This document shows positions 43,801 to 53,517 of a DNA stretch of 64,000 nt, piece after piece (the stretch's first letter is position 1; every line of letters begins with the position of its first letter). The position numbers and the translations under genes were made by a program. Below the pieces are notes generated by a model. It was not told the DNA's origin. It worked only from the letters and a program-made list of their open reading frames with translations, and did not search any database. Source of the stretch: Symbiodinium natans (taxonomy: Eukaryota; Sar; Dinophyceae; Suessiales; Symbiodiniaceae); NCBI GenBank assembly GCA_905221605.1, contig CAJNDS010002426.1:1-64000 (forward strand), in the 5' to 3' direction.

Positions 43801-45588
43801 ACATGAACCACAAATATCGCCGCATGAAACCGAGCCCATGCGAGATCTTTGTACCGCACACCACGACTCCCTGCTCGCAGCATGTCCCATCTTGCCTCGA
43901 ACAAATTTCAATCGTCAATCGGCTCAGCAAGGTGCCCCAACACGAAAAAAAATGTTGACCTTAACCTTGAAAAACCACGACAAGGACATGGCCAACAGGG
44001 ACTGGATGTGTACCTGACTGACTCAGGTCACGAGGTCGAAAGTGCTTCCTCAACTCCTGACCCATCTCATGCCAGCTATAGGATGCGGGGCAGAAATACG
44101 GACGGCACGCGGAACATCACCTCAAGGCTTTTGTGCGTCCTTGAGAATGAGATCCAGGACTTCAGACAGCGGTCTGTCGGAATTAACTTCCTCAACCAAA
44201 CTCACTGGTTCCGAGCGTTGAGAACTCAGATTTTTTCTGATCGCAACTGCAGCAAGTCTTGTTTCACAAGCCCATCATCCTCATCATCCGGTCCGCTTGT
44301 TGCACAATTACACACACCCCTCTCTCCCTTTCAGAGATCTCCATGGGCAAGCCCGCAGACTGCATTCAAATTGCTGAGCATGTGTGGGAAGTGCGATAGC
44401 GAGCATGCATCTGCAAAAGCTTGCGACTTCGATTCGACGAGGAACCAAGCACAATCTCGCACAATACAAGTACAGAGCTCATTTTCAACACCCGGACCTT
44501 GTACCTGCAAACGCTCCAGCAAGGCGCCTCACAGGATCCTTGCATCGAATTTTGCTGCGCGCGCAGGAACCTTTGTTATTCTAGCATGCCTGTTGGACCC
44601 AGAAGCCTCTCATTGCCGAAGGCTGGGCTCTAGGGCATGCCGGAAGAGGCATTCGTCTGTGGAGGAGGAATGGAAAAAAAAAACATGTCCCTCTTCTTCT
44701 GCTTATGCTTCTGCTTCTGCTTCTGCTTCTTCTTCTTCTTCTTATTCTTCTTCTTCTTCTTCTTCTTCTTCTTCTTCTTCTTCTTCTTCTTCTTCTTCTT
44801 CTTCTTCTTCTTCTTCTTCTTCTTCTTCTTCTTCTTCTTCTTCTTCTTCTTCTTCTTCTTTCTTCTTCTTCTTCTTCTTCTCTTCTTCTTCTTCTTCTTC
44901 TTCTTCTTCTTCTTCTTCTTCTTCTTCTTCTTCTTCTTCTTCTTCTTCTTCTTCTTCTTCTTCTTCTTCTTCCTCTCCTCCTCTCGCAACAAGCCTTGTT
45001 GTGGAGGCGCGAGGCCGAGACCTAGAATGGCACATTGCCCCGTTCGCTGCACACTGTCGAGCGCGCGGGTGCACACCATTGAGCACTCTCCGACCCTCTC
45101 ACTCGCTTTATCTCACTCTCTCTCTTCCTCTGCTTGTTCTTCGTCTTTGTCTTCTTCTACGAGGCTTGAAAGGTGCTGTTGCTATGCCGAGGGTGCGAAA
45201 GGCAGCTCCTGAAAAGCACTGGCATTGCCACCGCGGTCTGGATGATGCTTCAGCGCCAGGCGCCTCCATGCCATGCACAGCGGGACTCTCCGACAGGGCT
45301 CATCTCTGGACGTCTTAGGCGCAGGCTTGCAAGCACGCTTGCCCTAAACCCTAAACCCCTAAACCCCTAAACCCCTAAACCCCTACACCCCTAAACCTCT
45401 AAACCCCTAAACCCCTAAACCCCTAAACCCCTAAACCCCGAAACCCCTAAACCCCTAAACCCCGAAACCCCTAAACCCCTAAACCCCTAAACCCATGTCT
45501 GAGGCGCAGGCTTGTAAGCACGCTTGATCTCCTCTGCTGTGGCATCTGGGGACAGCTCCAGCAAGTCATAGAGGCGTCGCCCGGGCAT
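37840..45588 (-). CDS. Class I DnaJ / Hsp40 co-chaperone, at least ten exons
   Basis: Hsp40 stimulates Hsp70 ATPase through its J domain and binds clients with its C-terminal domains. Exon 1 45588-45512 starts at ATG (RRLYDLLELSPDATAEEIKR, helix I). Exon 2 45263-45209 has RLALKHHPDRGGNASAF with the catalytic HPD. Exon 3 41560-41525 is ELSSAYEILSDQ. Exon 4 from 41451 is ERRALYDQMGDEA. Exon 5 from 41115 is TVFDMFSNFFAEGQDF. Exon 6 from 40902 is ASVPVTLEDVFTGSTKRIRV. Exon 7 from 40216 carries the zinc-finger motifs CNSCHGRG and CQPCQGLG. Exon 8 39805-39768 is VLEVRIQPGLED. Later exons at 37979 (VQIPLADALTGG) and 37881 (LQHLDGRELL) give C-terminal domain II. Exons 1-3 fit the J domain without gap. 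Intron 2 is about 3.65 kb and intron 1 holds an eight-base telomere-like array. Exon 4-7 ends and the extreme C-terminus are unresolved. Confidence 0.9.
38255..38391. repeat. 46-bp direct repeat around a CCCTAAA tract
   Basis: 38255-38300 and 38346-38391 match at 45 of 46 bases (contain ACGACAACCGGGCGGTTGCC). The 45 bases between are CCCTAAA units. Inside the DnaJ gene. Confidence 0.9.
38505..38617 (+). repeat. Dispersed repeat, copy 1, joined to TTTAGGG array
   Basis: About 110 bases (contain GAGCTGGGCCGTGGCTGCTC) that recur in inverted orientation at 49910-50022. Both copies join a telomere-like array at the same end through CCTAGGGTTTAGGG. Confidence 0.85.
38616..38800 (+). repeat. Long TTTAGGG array
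   Basis: About twenty perfect units then TTTGGGG variants, in a DnaJ intron. Confidence 0.95.
39065..39320. repeat. G-run and GCCCACGAAGCAGGCAAA minisatellite
   Basis: A G-rich stretch (39069-39122) followed by about ten copies of an 18-22 base unit. Open frames here (Gly-rich on plus, Trp/Phe/Val-rich on minus) are artefacts. Confidence 0.9.
39613..39735 (-). repeat. CCCTAAA array in DnaJ intron
   Basis: About sixteen units with CCCGAAA variants, in the intron that follows exon 8 (ends 39768, GT donor). Confidence 0.95.
39935..40018. mobile_element. M2 copy in DnaJ intron
   Basis: GGGGACCATCCCAAAATATG at the left, AATTTCGGAAACCCCCATAG at the right, in the intron between exon 7 and exon 8. 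Confidence 0.6.
41240..41340. mobile_element. M2 copy in DnaJ intron
   Basis: GGGGTTTACGATTTTGGGGT at the left and GGGGATCCTACTTTTTGCAG at the right, between exon 4 and exon 5. Confidence 0.5.
41769..44637. repeat. Two and a bit copies of a 1.3-1.4-kb tandem duplication in DnaJ intron 2
   Basis: Copy A 41769-43030, copy B 43031-44474 and partial copy C 44475-44637 all begin with TTTTCAACACCCGGACCTTG. The first 650 bases of A and B differ at only one or a few positions, while the second halves differ by substitutions and indels. Identical ORFs on both strands (for example 41903-42226 and 43166-43489, minus) result from the duplication. I see no recognisable domain. Confidence 0.9.
44690..44985 (+). 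repeat. (TTC)n microsatellite, (GAA)n in the sense of DnaJ
   Basis: About ninety triplets with a few interruptions. It generates poly-Ser, poly-Phe, poly-Leu, poly-Lys and poly-Glu ORFs that are not genes. It starts just past the truncated third copy of the tandem duplication. Confidence 0.97.
45312..45526. repeat. CCCCTAAA array with 30-bp flanking direct repeats in DnaJ intron 1
   Basis: 45312-45341 and 45497-45526 are direct repeats matching at 28 of 30 bases (contain GGCGCAGGCTTG). The array 45342-45496 is mostly eight-base CCCCTAAA. The right-hand flanking copy spans the end of DnaJ exon 1 (45512) and its GC donor. Confidence 0.93.
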
Positions 45589-45639
45589 ATGCGCACTGAG
45601 CTTCGGGGACCGGCCCTACACCATCCTACACCATCCTTT

Positions 45640-45860
45640 TAGGGTTTAGGGTTTAGGGTTTAGGGTTTAGGGTCAACACCATCCTACGCCATGTGAAACG
45701 GCATGGGGCCCGGCGCAGAGTCTCGCCGTGCTCTCGTTTGATTGTGACCCTTCAACTCCTTTGGGTTTAGGCTAGAGGGTTTAGGGCTTAGGGTTTAGGG
45801 TTTAGGGTTTAGGGTTTAGGGTTTAGGGTTTCGGATTTTGGGTTTAGGGTTTAGGGGTTT
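45640..45860 (+). repeat. TTTAGGG tracts upstream of DnaJ start
   Basis: 45640-45673 and 45785-45858, both within 300 bases upstream of the ATG at 45588. The intervening sequence shows no promoter I can recognise. The AG dinucleotides just before the ATG could serve as spliced-leader acceptors. Confidence 0.85.
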
Positions 45861-45959
45861 GCTTCTCAGACTCGGATGGAAAGAGGCTTCTCATTTCGCT
45901 GGTTCTGCTGCGCTCAAGCAACAAGCCACTGTAAGAAGCTGCGGGGCCGGCAGCGATAA

Positions 45960-46270
45960 TCAGATAATGATAACAGTCTTCTGAATGATTCCAATAATAA
46001 CAATAGTAAGAATAGTAGTAACAGCAATAACACGAACCAGTCACAACAATAGTAACAGTAGTAACAATAATAGCAATAATAACAATAATAACAACAATGA
46101 CAATAATAACAATAATCACAATAATAACAATAATAACAATAATAACAATAGTAACAATAATAACAATAATAACAATAATAGCAGTAATGACAATCATGAC
46201 AATAATGACAATAGTAACAATAATAACAATGATAACAAAAAAACAAATAATAACAATAAACACAAGATAT
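45960..46270 (+). repeat. AAT/AAC trinucleotide run
   Basis: About 300 bases of AATAACAATAATAACAAT-like triplets. Asn- and Ile-rich ORFs here are artefacts. Confidence 0.95.
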
Positions 46271-46689
46271 TTCAGCAAACGCAATAGTCACAGTAATAGC
46301 AATAACGACAATGTGGAGGCACAGTGGCGGAAACTGCCCCACGGGTGCCAGACACTCGGCCCATTGGCGCATCCCGCTCTTGTCGCCTGGCACCTGGCGA
46401 CTGGATGAAACTGCACACGGTAACGATACGCATACGAAGAAGAAACAGTAATGTAGATTTTGCACCATGAGAATAAACACGTAGAATAATAATCATGGTT
46501 TATAAACTTAGACAAGGTTAATAATCATGGATCAGGATGAGAATGATGTTTCACAGATATTTTGCACTTTCCATGCACACAGGGGGCTTGAAAGCTAAAC
46601 CTGTCGAGCCCTAAACACTTGCACAGAGTTCTCACGCTTGAGCTATCCCACCCCTTGAAAGCTGAACTCCCCGGTCGGAGTTGTTCAAC

Positions 46690-46746
46690 CTCTCACCCCC
46701 TCCCCCCCCCCCCCCCCCCCCAATGTAATATCAATATATATATGTG

Positions 46747-46779
<33 letters not shown>

Positions 46780-46785
46780 GTATAC
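46690..46785. repeat. Poly-C and TA runs
   Basis: A C-run at about 46698-46721 followed by (TA)n at 46735-46782. No gene is supported between 46290 and 46890. Confidence 0.9.
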
Positions 46786-46891
46786 AAAATAATGAAAAGC
46801 TGCATTCTCAAAAGAGCCACCTGGAGCCGATGATGCAGTGCTGCCACATTGAGGGCGCACCAGGGATGGGGTCCTTGGCGGGACGTTTTGA

Positions 46892-47030
46892 TGTTTAGGG
46901 TTTAGGGTTTAGGGTTTAGGGTTTAGGGTTTAGGGTTCAGGGTTCAGGGTTCAGGGTTTAGGGTTTAGGGTTTAGGGTTTAGGGTTTAGGGTTTAGTGTT
47001 TAGGGTTTAAGGTTTAGGGTTTCGGGTAAA
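46892..47030 (+). repeat. TTTAGGG array
   Basis: About nineteen units, three in a row being TTCAGGG. Confidence 0.95.
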
Positions 47031-47569
47031 CCCTGAACGATCTTTCAGGGCCCATGCGTGCTGCGACACATGTCGCCACCAATGCTTCAACCCTCCGCCT
47101 GTGGCTGGAAGTCCAGGGTCCCAGCACTGGCTGCACAGCGGAAAGTAGGAATGCGCGAGCACCTAAGCTGCTTGCCCTTCAATGTGTGCTACGTCGCGGT
47201 TCACTCGGCTCACTTAAGCATCCACTTTCCTTTTCCTGCATCTTTCAAGTCTTAGAAGAGGCAGCCCTTTCTGTGCGCACCCAGCTTGGGGTTCCTTGTT
47301 GTTTCTTCGAGCGCGAGGGTTGGGAGCCTCATGGAGCCTCCGCACCTCCTCGCACGTTGCCACACCGAGAAGGCTACATCCAAAGGGCTTGCCCACTTGC
47401 CTTACGTGTGACACTCGGCACTGGCCTCCGGCAGCAACATGACAGGAGCACCCCCCGCGCACAGAGCGCGCCCGAAGTCTGATGCGAGCATGAGACTTCC
47501 CCCGAGAAACCAGCCTGTGAAATTGTCTCCTTTCCCCTTCCCCCTCAGACTTGAGAAACACGAAAAAAA

Positions 47570-47809
47570 GCCCCTTCCTCTCTCTCTCTCTCTCTGCAGG
47601 CTTGGCCCCCCCGAAGGGGAGCCGCCCCGAAGGGCGCGCTCCCTCTCTCTCTCTCTCTCTCTCTCTTGAGGGCATGAGGGCCCGAGGACCCCCGCGCGCT
47701 CTCTTCCTTCCTTCCGTCGCACATAACCTCCCAGAGGGAGGTCGCCCTCACGGGCGTGCTCCACTGAGTCTGTCGGTGAAATATTGTGACCCCCCTGTGT
47801 GTTGCAGTG

Positions 47810-47843
<34 letters not shown>

Positions 47844-47860
47844 GCTCTCTCTCGGACAAT
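47570..47860. repeat. Three (CT)n runs
   Basis: At about 47577-47596, 47641-47667 and 47814-47852. Ser/Leu-rich plus-strand and Arg/Glu-rich minus-strand ORFs over them are artefacts. Confidence 0.95.
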
Positions 47861-47900
47861 AGCAAACGTCAAACACCCTTGACACCTGAAGAGCCTACAC

Positions 47901-47985
47901 CTGCTGCTAACCCCCACGGAGTTGTCCAGAGGGCACCCATCATGCACGAGGCCGCGCAGGCCATCACGAAGAGAAGTCGCGCCAT
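47901..47985 (-). CDS. First exon encoding a signal peptide; rest of gene unresolved
   Basis: ATG at 47985 opens a frame beginning MARLLFVMACAASCMMGALW, a textbook signal peptide, and ends at a GT donor (GTGTAGG) at 47901/47900. The product would enter the ER and, in a dinoflagellate, could be secreted or plastid-bound. The plus strand is also open here (up to 48058), so there is real ambiguity. Possible downstream exons lie at about 47430-47400 and 47140-47045 (CSQCWDPGLPATGGG), beyond two (CT)n runs. Mature protein unknown. Confidence 0.42.
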
Positions 47986-48049
47986 GGGGCCAGGTCTCCT
48001 GAAAAGCTCCCAACGGCGACATGGAGGGGGCAGTGGGAGTGTGTCCCCT

Positions 48050-48140
48050 AAACCCTAAACCCTAAACCCTAAACCCTAAACCCTAAACCCTAAACCCTAA
48101 ACCCTAAACCCGAAACCCTGAACCCTGAACCCTGAACCCT
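48050..48140 (-). repeat. CCCTAAA array
   Basis: About nine CCCTAAA then CCCTGAA units, just upstream of the signal-peptide exon in minus sense. Confidence 0.95.
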
Positions 48141-48254
48141 AGAAGTCCTGTCCTTCAAAGGAGCCTCCAAGCAGCCTTGGCTCTCGAGCCAGAGGCTTCC
48201 GGTCCACAATCGCAGTCCACTCGAAAGCCCCTCGCATTCACGTGGTGTCTGTGT

Positions 48255-48440
48255 GTAGGGTTTAGGGTTTAGGGTTTAGGGTTTAGGGTTTAGGGTTTAG
48301 GGTTTAGGGTTTAGGGTTTAGGGTTTAGGGTTTAGGGTTTAGGGTTTAGGGTTTAGGGTTTAGGGTTTAGGGTTTAGGGTTTAGGGTTTAGGGTTTAGGG
48401 TTTAGGGTTTAGGGTTTAGGGTTTAGGGTTTAGGGTTTAG
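48255..48440 (+). repeat. Long perfect TTTAGGG array
   Basis: About twenty-six units with essentially no variants; one of the cleanest arrays in the window. Confidence 0.97.
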
Positions 48441-48549
48441 GCATTAAGGGATCCCTGATTGTCTATCTACATGCTCAAGAGGCGCGGCCTGTTTTCTCCA
48501 CGTGGCGTTGCGAGCTACATTGGAGGCGAGAACGTCGTACCGCTGTACG

Positions 48550-48665
48550 CATGCTAGCAGCACACGGTGAGCGCTGAAACACTCAGAACCTCTAGCCGTT
48601 TCGACCCTCGCCTCCAGTCTGACCTTTGGGCATCCAATCTGCTTGGGGCGCTTCTCTACCAAGCC
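48550..48665 (-). CDS. Possible BTB/POZ-domain exon
   Basis: The minus frame reads IGCPKVRLEARVETARG and SECFSAHRVLLA. The F-x-AHR-x-LLA pattern is typical of strand/helix 2 in BTB/POZ domains, which mediate dimerisation and cullin-3 binding. Only this piece was found, and the plus strand is open over the same bases (48567-48839), so confidence is limited. Confidence 0.38.
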
Positions 48666-48839
48666 GTTGTAGACGCCATCTGGGCTGCTTTGAGCACAGC
48701 TTCTGCTCAAAGCTGCATTCAAAACGAACTCCGGGAAGGCATCGGTCATTGCCTTTTAGGATTAACCTTGGGGCAGGTGCAGCAGCCAAGCAAACCAAGC
48801 TTTCAGAACATGGGTAGTGGGGCCGAGGACGGCAGCTGA

Positions 48840-49860
48840 GCACCTGCGTTTACACAGCAGGCCTGTTTTGAGGCTCACCGACACAGGCTGCTCCTAGCTA
48901 CGACGGTGTGGAGGGTTGGTGGACAACGCCAGTGAATGCTTTTTGGATAGAGGGCAAACTTCTGACCATGCGTCTGGCAAAGGAAACGCTCAAGGCTTCC
49001 ACTCATTATGTTGCTTGCTGCTTCTTGCTTTTTCGTTTGGGGGGAAGGCGATCGTTGCCGATCGTTGCGACTGGTTTCCTACGTGAAACACCTCTTCCCA
49101 GTCGTATCAAGAGGGAAGGAGGGGGATGCTGGCCATAAGGCACAGAAGAACGAGGCATTTGCTCACACAGTGCCCTGCATCGAAGGCTCAAGTGACTCCG
49201 GCAGAAAAAATTCGTCACTCTGCTTCTTGGCCATGGTTGCTCAGCTGCTCAGCTGACCGAGTCTTCAAAGGGTTTAGGCTTTAGGTTTTACGGTTTAGGG
49301 TTTAGGGTTTGATGTGATAGGGCGTAAGTGCTGTGAAGGTTAGGTTTCGGAACAAGCTCGAAAGCTTCGCGAGGTGCGAAGAGCAGCTTTGGCCCGATCG
49401 TGGAGGGCCATCTAACACTTTTCTCCCACCCCACGCCGTCCGAGGCGGCAAAGCCACCCAAACCTATTCCTTTTAGGGTTAGGGCAGGGACGGGCCAGGG
49501 GGCCAAGGGGCCGGGCCAGCCAGCTTAGGGGGGGCGGGGGCAGTACTGGTCCCGAGCAGAACGTGCTCCGGTACCGGGCCAATCGTGGGTGCTACCGACC
49601 TCCGAGCTGTTGGAGGTGAGCGAACGACCTGGGTCGGCTTGCGCCATCGAGGTCGAGGGGCTTAGGTGCCGCCCCCCAACTGTAGGGGGGCGGCCTAGGC
49701 CTTGAGTTTAGGGTCTAGGGCTTAGGGCTTAGGGTTTAGAGTTAGGGACAACAGCACAAGCCCATACGACCCCTGGATTCACAATGCGCCTAAACGCACC
49801 GCAGCAGTGCCAGGCCTTGTCGGCACTCATGCTCGGAGTTCAGGGTTTCGTGAAGCAGCC
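48840..49860. other. Stretch with no supported gene
   Basis: Short both-strand ORFs, degenerate telomere-like words near 49270-49310 and 49720-49745, G-rich sequence near 49500-49560. Confidence 0.45.
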
Positions 49861-49865
49861 CTCTA

Positions 49866-50022
49866 AACCCTAAACCCTAAACCCTAAACCTAAACCCTAA
49901 ACCCTAAACCCTAGGCTAGGAAAGGGGAACAGGTGAGCAGCCATGGCCCAGCTCCCGCCATCCCGAGCTGAAAACCGGGCAGAGCTTGGCAGCCCGGGGG
50001 GCAGATTGCTGAATTGATGTAA
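49866..50022 (-). repeat. CCCTAAA array and dispersed repeat, copy 2
   Basis: The array (49866-49912) joins at CCCTAGGCTAGG to about 110 bases that are the inverted counterpart of 38505-38617. Together they are a mirror of the joint at 38617. Confidence 0.85.
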
Positions 50023-50236
50023 GAAAGTTGAGGAGGCATCCTCGCGGGACTCAAGATGAAAGAATCAAGGCAAAAAGTGCTCTTTTTTCTGGCTTTCGGG
50101 CCCTTCTCACCCAGGAGTCCCCCGCTAGGGACCCTCCCCGAACCCCTTATAGCGGCCTTAGCGAATTCTTTGAATGCGAAGCTTGCAACACATCAGCAAG
50201 CTGCGGCATGGCCATAATGTCCTGAGCGAACTTGGA

Positions 50237-50380
50237 GGGTTTAGGGTTTAGGGTTTAGGGTTTAGGGTTTAGGGTTTAGGGTTTAGGGTTTAGGGTTTAG
50301 GGTTTAGGGTTTAGGGTTTAGGGTTTAGAGTTTAGGGTCTAGCGTTTAGGGTTTGGGTTTAGGGTTTAGAGTTTAGGGTG
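50237..50380 (+). repeat. TTTAGGG array
   Basis: About twenty units with a few variants near the right end. Confidence 0.95.
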
Positions 50381-50384
50381 TGTT

Positions 50385-50730
50385 GAGAGATCCTGAAGCA
50401 GTCCAGCAAGCTGAGCTGTGGGCATTTGCAAAAAGAAGACAGCCTGCAAAAGCCAAGGATGGGGGTACTGACATGCGACTGGCAGACATCCTGCACTGGA
50501 GTCCACGATGGAAGTCGCACAGGCTTTCAGGCGTCGCCTCTTCTTTGCGAAGCGCTTCATGTTACAGCACCTCGGACTGCAGGCTCTGCGGCTGTCTGCA
50601 GCAGATGGTCAAGATCCGCAAGCTGACCTTCTTGAATAGGCACTGGAAGTACTCGAGGCACAGCTGACGTGGAGCCTAGCCCTTGCATGTCGGCGGCTTT
50701 CCGAATATGCCGGAGTGCATTCAAGGCGCT
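50385..50730 (-). CDS. Candidate minus-strand exons, unknown
   Basis: About 50730-50690 reads SGSALNALRHIRKAADM, about 50665-50570 reads QLCLEYFQCLFKKVSLRILT, and about 50560-50460 reads EEATPESLCDFHRGLQCRMS. The frames look protein-like but the joins are unresolved. No family recognised. Confidence 0.35.
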
Positions 50731-51072
50731 GCCGCTGTACCATCGCATGTCAGCAGCAGTGGCTTCAAGTCAAAGCAGCACAGGTCTGCCACAAAGAAAT
50801 ATACATTCTTCGCGCAAAACATAAACCAAAGACATCCCGGGATTCTGAGCTGCACACAGCAAATGAGCCCCCCCTTGTTGTGGCAGACCCGTTGCAAGAC
50901 TCTTAGCAGTTGGGGTGCCGCCAAAAACCATGAGCACCTGTTGCAGATGAATGTGGCTTTCAGAGTCTCGCCCCCTGCGTGCCAAAAGTTTCTTGCCAGC
51001 CTTCTCAGAGAGCACGCCTGGCTCTGACATGACCTCTGCTCGGTCCTTCCCAAGGCCAGGGGCTACGTGCCG

Positions 51073-51205
51073 GGTTTCCGAAGTTTTGGGGCACCTTGTC
51101 GGGGTTAGGGGTACCGAACTTGGGGTCCTTATTTTCAGGAAATCCTACTATTTGGGGTTTCATATTCGGGGTTCCTTATTCCCCAAACAGTCTACTGTTG
51201 GGGTT
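51073..51205. mobile_element. M2 copy
   Basis: GGGTTTCCGAAGTTTTGGGG at the left, AATCCTACTATTTGGGG in the middle, TTGGGGTTTTAAAAG at the right. Confidence 0.65.
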
Positions 51206-51239
51206 TTAAAAGATTGCTGACATTCTGAGGACTGTTGCC

Positions 51240-51360
51240 GGGTTCTTGGGCTCCTTGTCTCCCTTTGTCTCCCTTTGTCTCCTTGTGTTTCCCTTCATGT
51301 GGGTGGCTTTGATGTGTTGCTGTGCTCCTCCCTTCGTCTCCCTTTGTCTCCCGTCGTCTC
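51240..51360. repeat. CTCCCTTTGTCTCC minisatellite
   Basis: Two clusters of CCCTTTGTCT units separated by about 45 bases. Confidence 0.75.
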
Positions 51361-51432
51361 AAGTACAGTCCATGGCGAAAGGTGGTTATCCACCACACAC
51401 TGTCCCAGCCTTTAGGGTTTAGGGTTTAGGGT

Positions 51433-51700
51433 TTAGGCCTTGGGGTTGAGCGCTGCACCTAGCCCAAGCACATGCACCGCACACTTGGCCCTCAGCAACA
51501 CGTAATCTCGTAATCTCGGACAGAGATGTCGGCCATGCAGCTGCGCGGGGTCCTTGCGCCTGATGGCCTGAAGCCGCCTCTTCGGCATCCGCTCTTTCAG
51601 GTGCCACAGAGGGTCTGTGCGCCTGCGGGGATATCGCTTCCAGGCTTCGACGCACGCCACACCTCCAAGCCCGCCGACTCCTAGCAATCAGCCGAAACAT
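51433..51700 (-). CDS. Candidate basic-protein exon, unknown
   Basis: The minus frame reads VEAWKRYPRRRTDPLWHLKE and RLQAIRRKDPAQLHGRHLCP, then LRDYVLLRAKCAVHVLG. It is open for over 200 bases with protein-like composition and is bordered by a TTTAGGG tract at 51413-51437. No domain recognised. Confidence 0.42.
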
Positions 51701-51719
51701 CCATAAGCTGCCCTCAAGC

Positions 51720-52520
51720 CTAAGCCCTAAACTGAAAACCCTATTTGGTGTTCTCTTGGAATGGGTCTTACACTGTTGGAGTTTAGAGCTTAGGGCTTCA
51801 CGGGGTTTGCCAACTTCCCTCGGTAAGTGCAAGAATCTCCGCACCTCTCGCCGTGGCGCTCGGCGCCTCAGCTAGCAAGAGCCCCAACAAATGCAGTGGC
51901 TGTGGTAGGGCTCAGGCTTTTGCCTCCTTGGCAAGCAACCAGGCTAGTGTCTACGGTGCACTGCATACACATCTTTGTCGAAGAGGTGATTTAGAACTGG
52001 CAACCCAGATGTTCAGACAACGGAAAATATGTTCAATTCAAAGCGTCACGTTCCAAGGCCTCGGCTCATTGATGTGCTCGACACTACCTGGCAACTCTCT
52101 GAATGAGAATACTAACCCAAACGCCTCGCGCAGCCCTGCTGTCTGCGACGTTCCACGAATGAATTGCTCTCTGGTTACAGCTCTAGATATAGATATAGAT
52201 TTAGGTATAGGTACAGATTTCATAGAGACATAGACATTGAGATTGATAATGATAGTGATAGTGATATTGATAATGCTGATACAGACGTGGACCTTAAAGC
52301 CGCGATCCGAGTGCGAGCCAGCTCTCGGCTGATGAAACTCCGGGTGCTGGCTTCACGCGCACGAGCCACTCACAAGCCATTGGTTTGCGGAGACCTTAAG
52401 GGTTTAGGGTTTAGGGTTTAGGGTTTAGGGTTTAGGGAAAAGGGTTTAGGGTTTAGGGTTTAGGGTTTAGCCTCATAAATCCTGTCCAAGCAGACCCTGA
52501 ACCCTATAACCCTAAGCAGG
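51720..52520. other. Stretch with no supported gene
   Basis: A GATAGA/GATATA run at about 52185-52280, a TTTAGGG array at 52396-52468, otherwise short ORFs. Confidence 0.5.
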
Positions 52521-52529
52521 CTCCGACGG

Positions 52530-52920
52530 TCAGGCCTTTTGGAGGATGCGGCGGCCTGCGCCCGTCGTATCCCATCCGTCCAACTTCGTCGCCTGCACAA
52601 AATCACAAAATGCACACAAGCTAAGCACAAACCCAAAAGCCCCTCTCCCCTGGTTCACTAAGCGACTGAACAACAAAGCCGGCAACATCAAGAAACAACG
52701 AACCATCATCATGCGCTGCCACGTGCTATCATGCGCTGCCGTAGAGGAGGCAGCAGCGTAACTGTTGGAAGTCTGAGAACCGTCTCCGACTCCGAGAGCT
52801 GCACCCGGCAGAGACAGATGGCGCAACTCGTGGAGGTCATACCTTAGAAGAGGCTGCACAGGAAGCCACCTTTCTGGGCTGAAGCAGCTAGCAGCTAGTT
52901 GCATGCAGGACACGAGTCTC
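52530..52920 (-). CDS. Candidate minus-strand exons, unknown
   Basis: About 52890-52790 reads FSPERWLPVQPLLRYDLHEL and SLPGAALGVGDGS; about 52585-52530 reads KLDGWDTTGAGRRILQKA. Plausible exons with an intron between. Family unknown. Confidence 0.35.
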
Positions 52921-52987
52921 GAAGGTCACGGTAAGCCAAAGAAGGAGATGTTGCGCCTCTGCCATGCACTGCGTAGGTACTCTGGCA

Positions 52988-53172
52988 CGAGTAACTACTG
53001 AGGATTGCCGAAAAATAGGGGTACCCCTATTTTGGGGTCCCTGTTAAGGGGATTCTATTCTATTTTGGGGGTGTACAAGGGGTATCCCTATTTTGGGTAC
53101 CCTATTTTGGGGTCCTTTTAAGGGGATTCTATTCTATTTTGGGGGTATACAAGGGGTACACCCTATTTTGGG
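52988..53172. mobile_element. M2-like element with internal tandem duplication
   Basis: Two copies of a unit near 80 bases (GGGGATTCTATTCTATTTTG and ACCCTATTTTGGGGTCC) flanked by M2-like arms. Confidence 0.6.
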
Positions 53173-53517
53173 AAAGAACCAGCTCAGTCTGCACAGCAAG
53201 TAAAGCTTCAACGCGGGGCACCAATGCCGCTGGCATCCTTGCGAAGCAGAGGCGGCCGGCGGGCCTGTGCAAGAAACAGGCAGATACCTAGGGTTTAGGG
53301 TTTAGGGTTTCGGGTTTAGGGTTTAGGGTGGTCCAACCTCTCACCAGCCAAGCTTGCAGACAAGACTATTTTAGAAAAACACACAGCGAAAGCACCGCAT
53401 AGCCCGGCATCGCACCTGGCTTCTTCTTCCCCAGTGCCACTCTCCGCTGGAGGTCTGCGACCCCTCGGAGCTACGAGCCTCCGCAGTGTGCAGTGGTTGG
53501 CAACGTTGGGCCATAAA

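Noticed and set aside
43849-45318. 489-residue plus-strand ORF with poly-Ser and poly-Phe
   Set aside because: It crosses the (TTC)n microsatellite and runs antisense over DnaJ exon 2; its length comes from the repeat.
47402-48022. 206-residue minus ORF with Arg-Glu repeats
   Set aside because: It runs through three (CT)n tracts and overlaps the signal-peptide exon in another frame.
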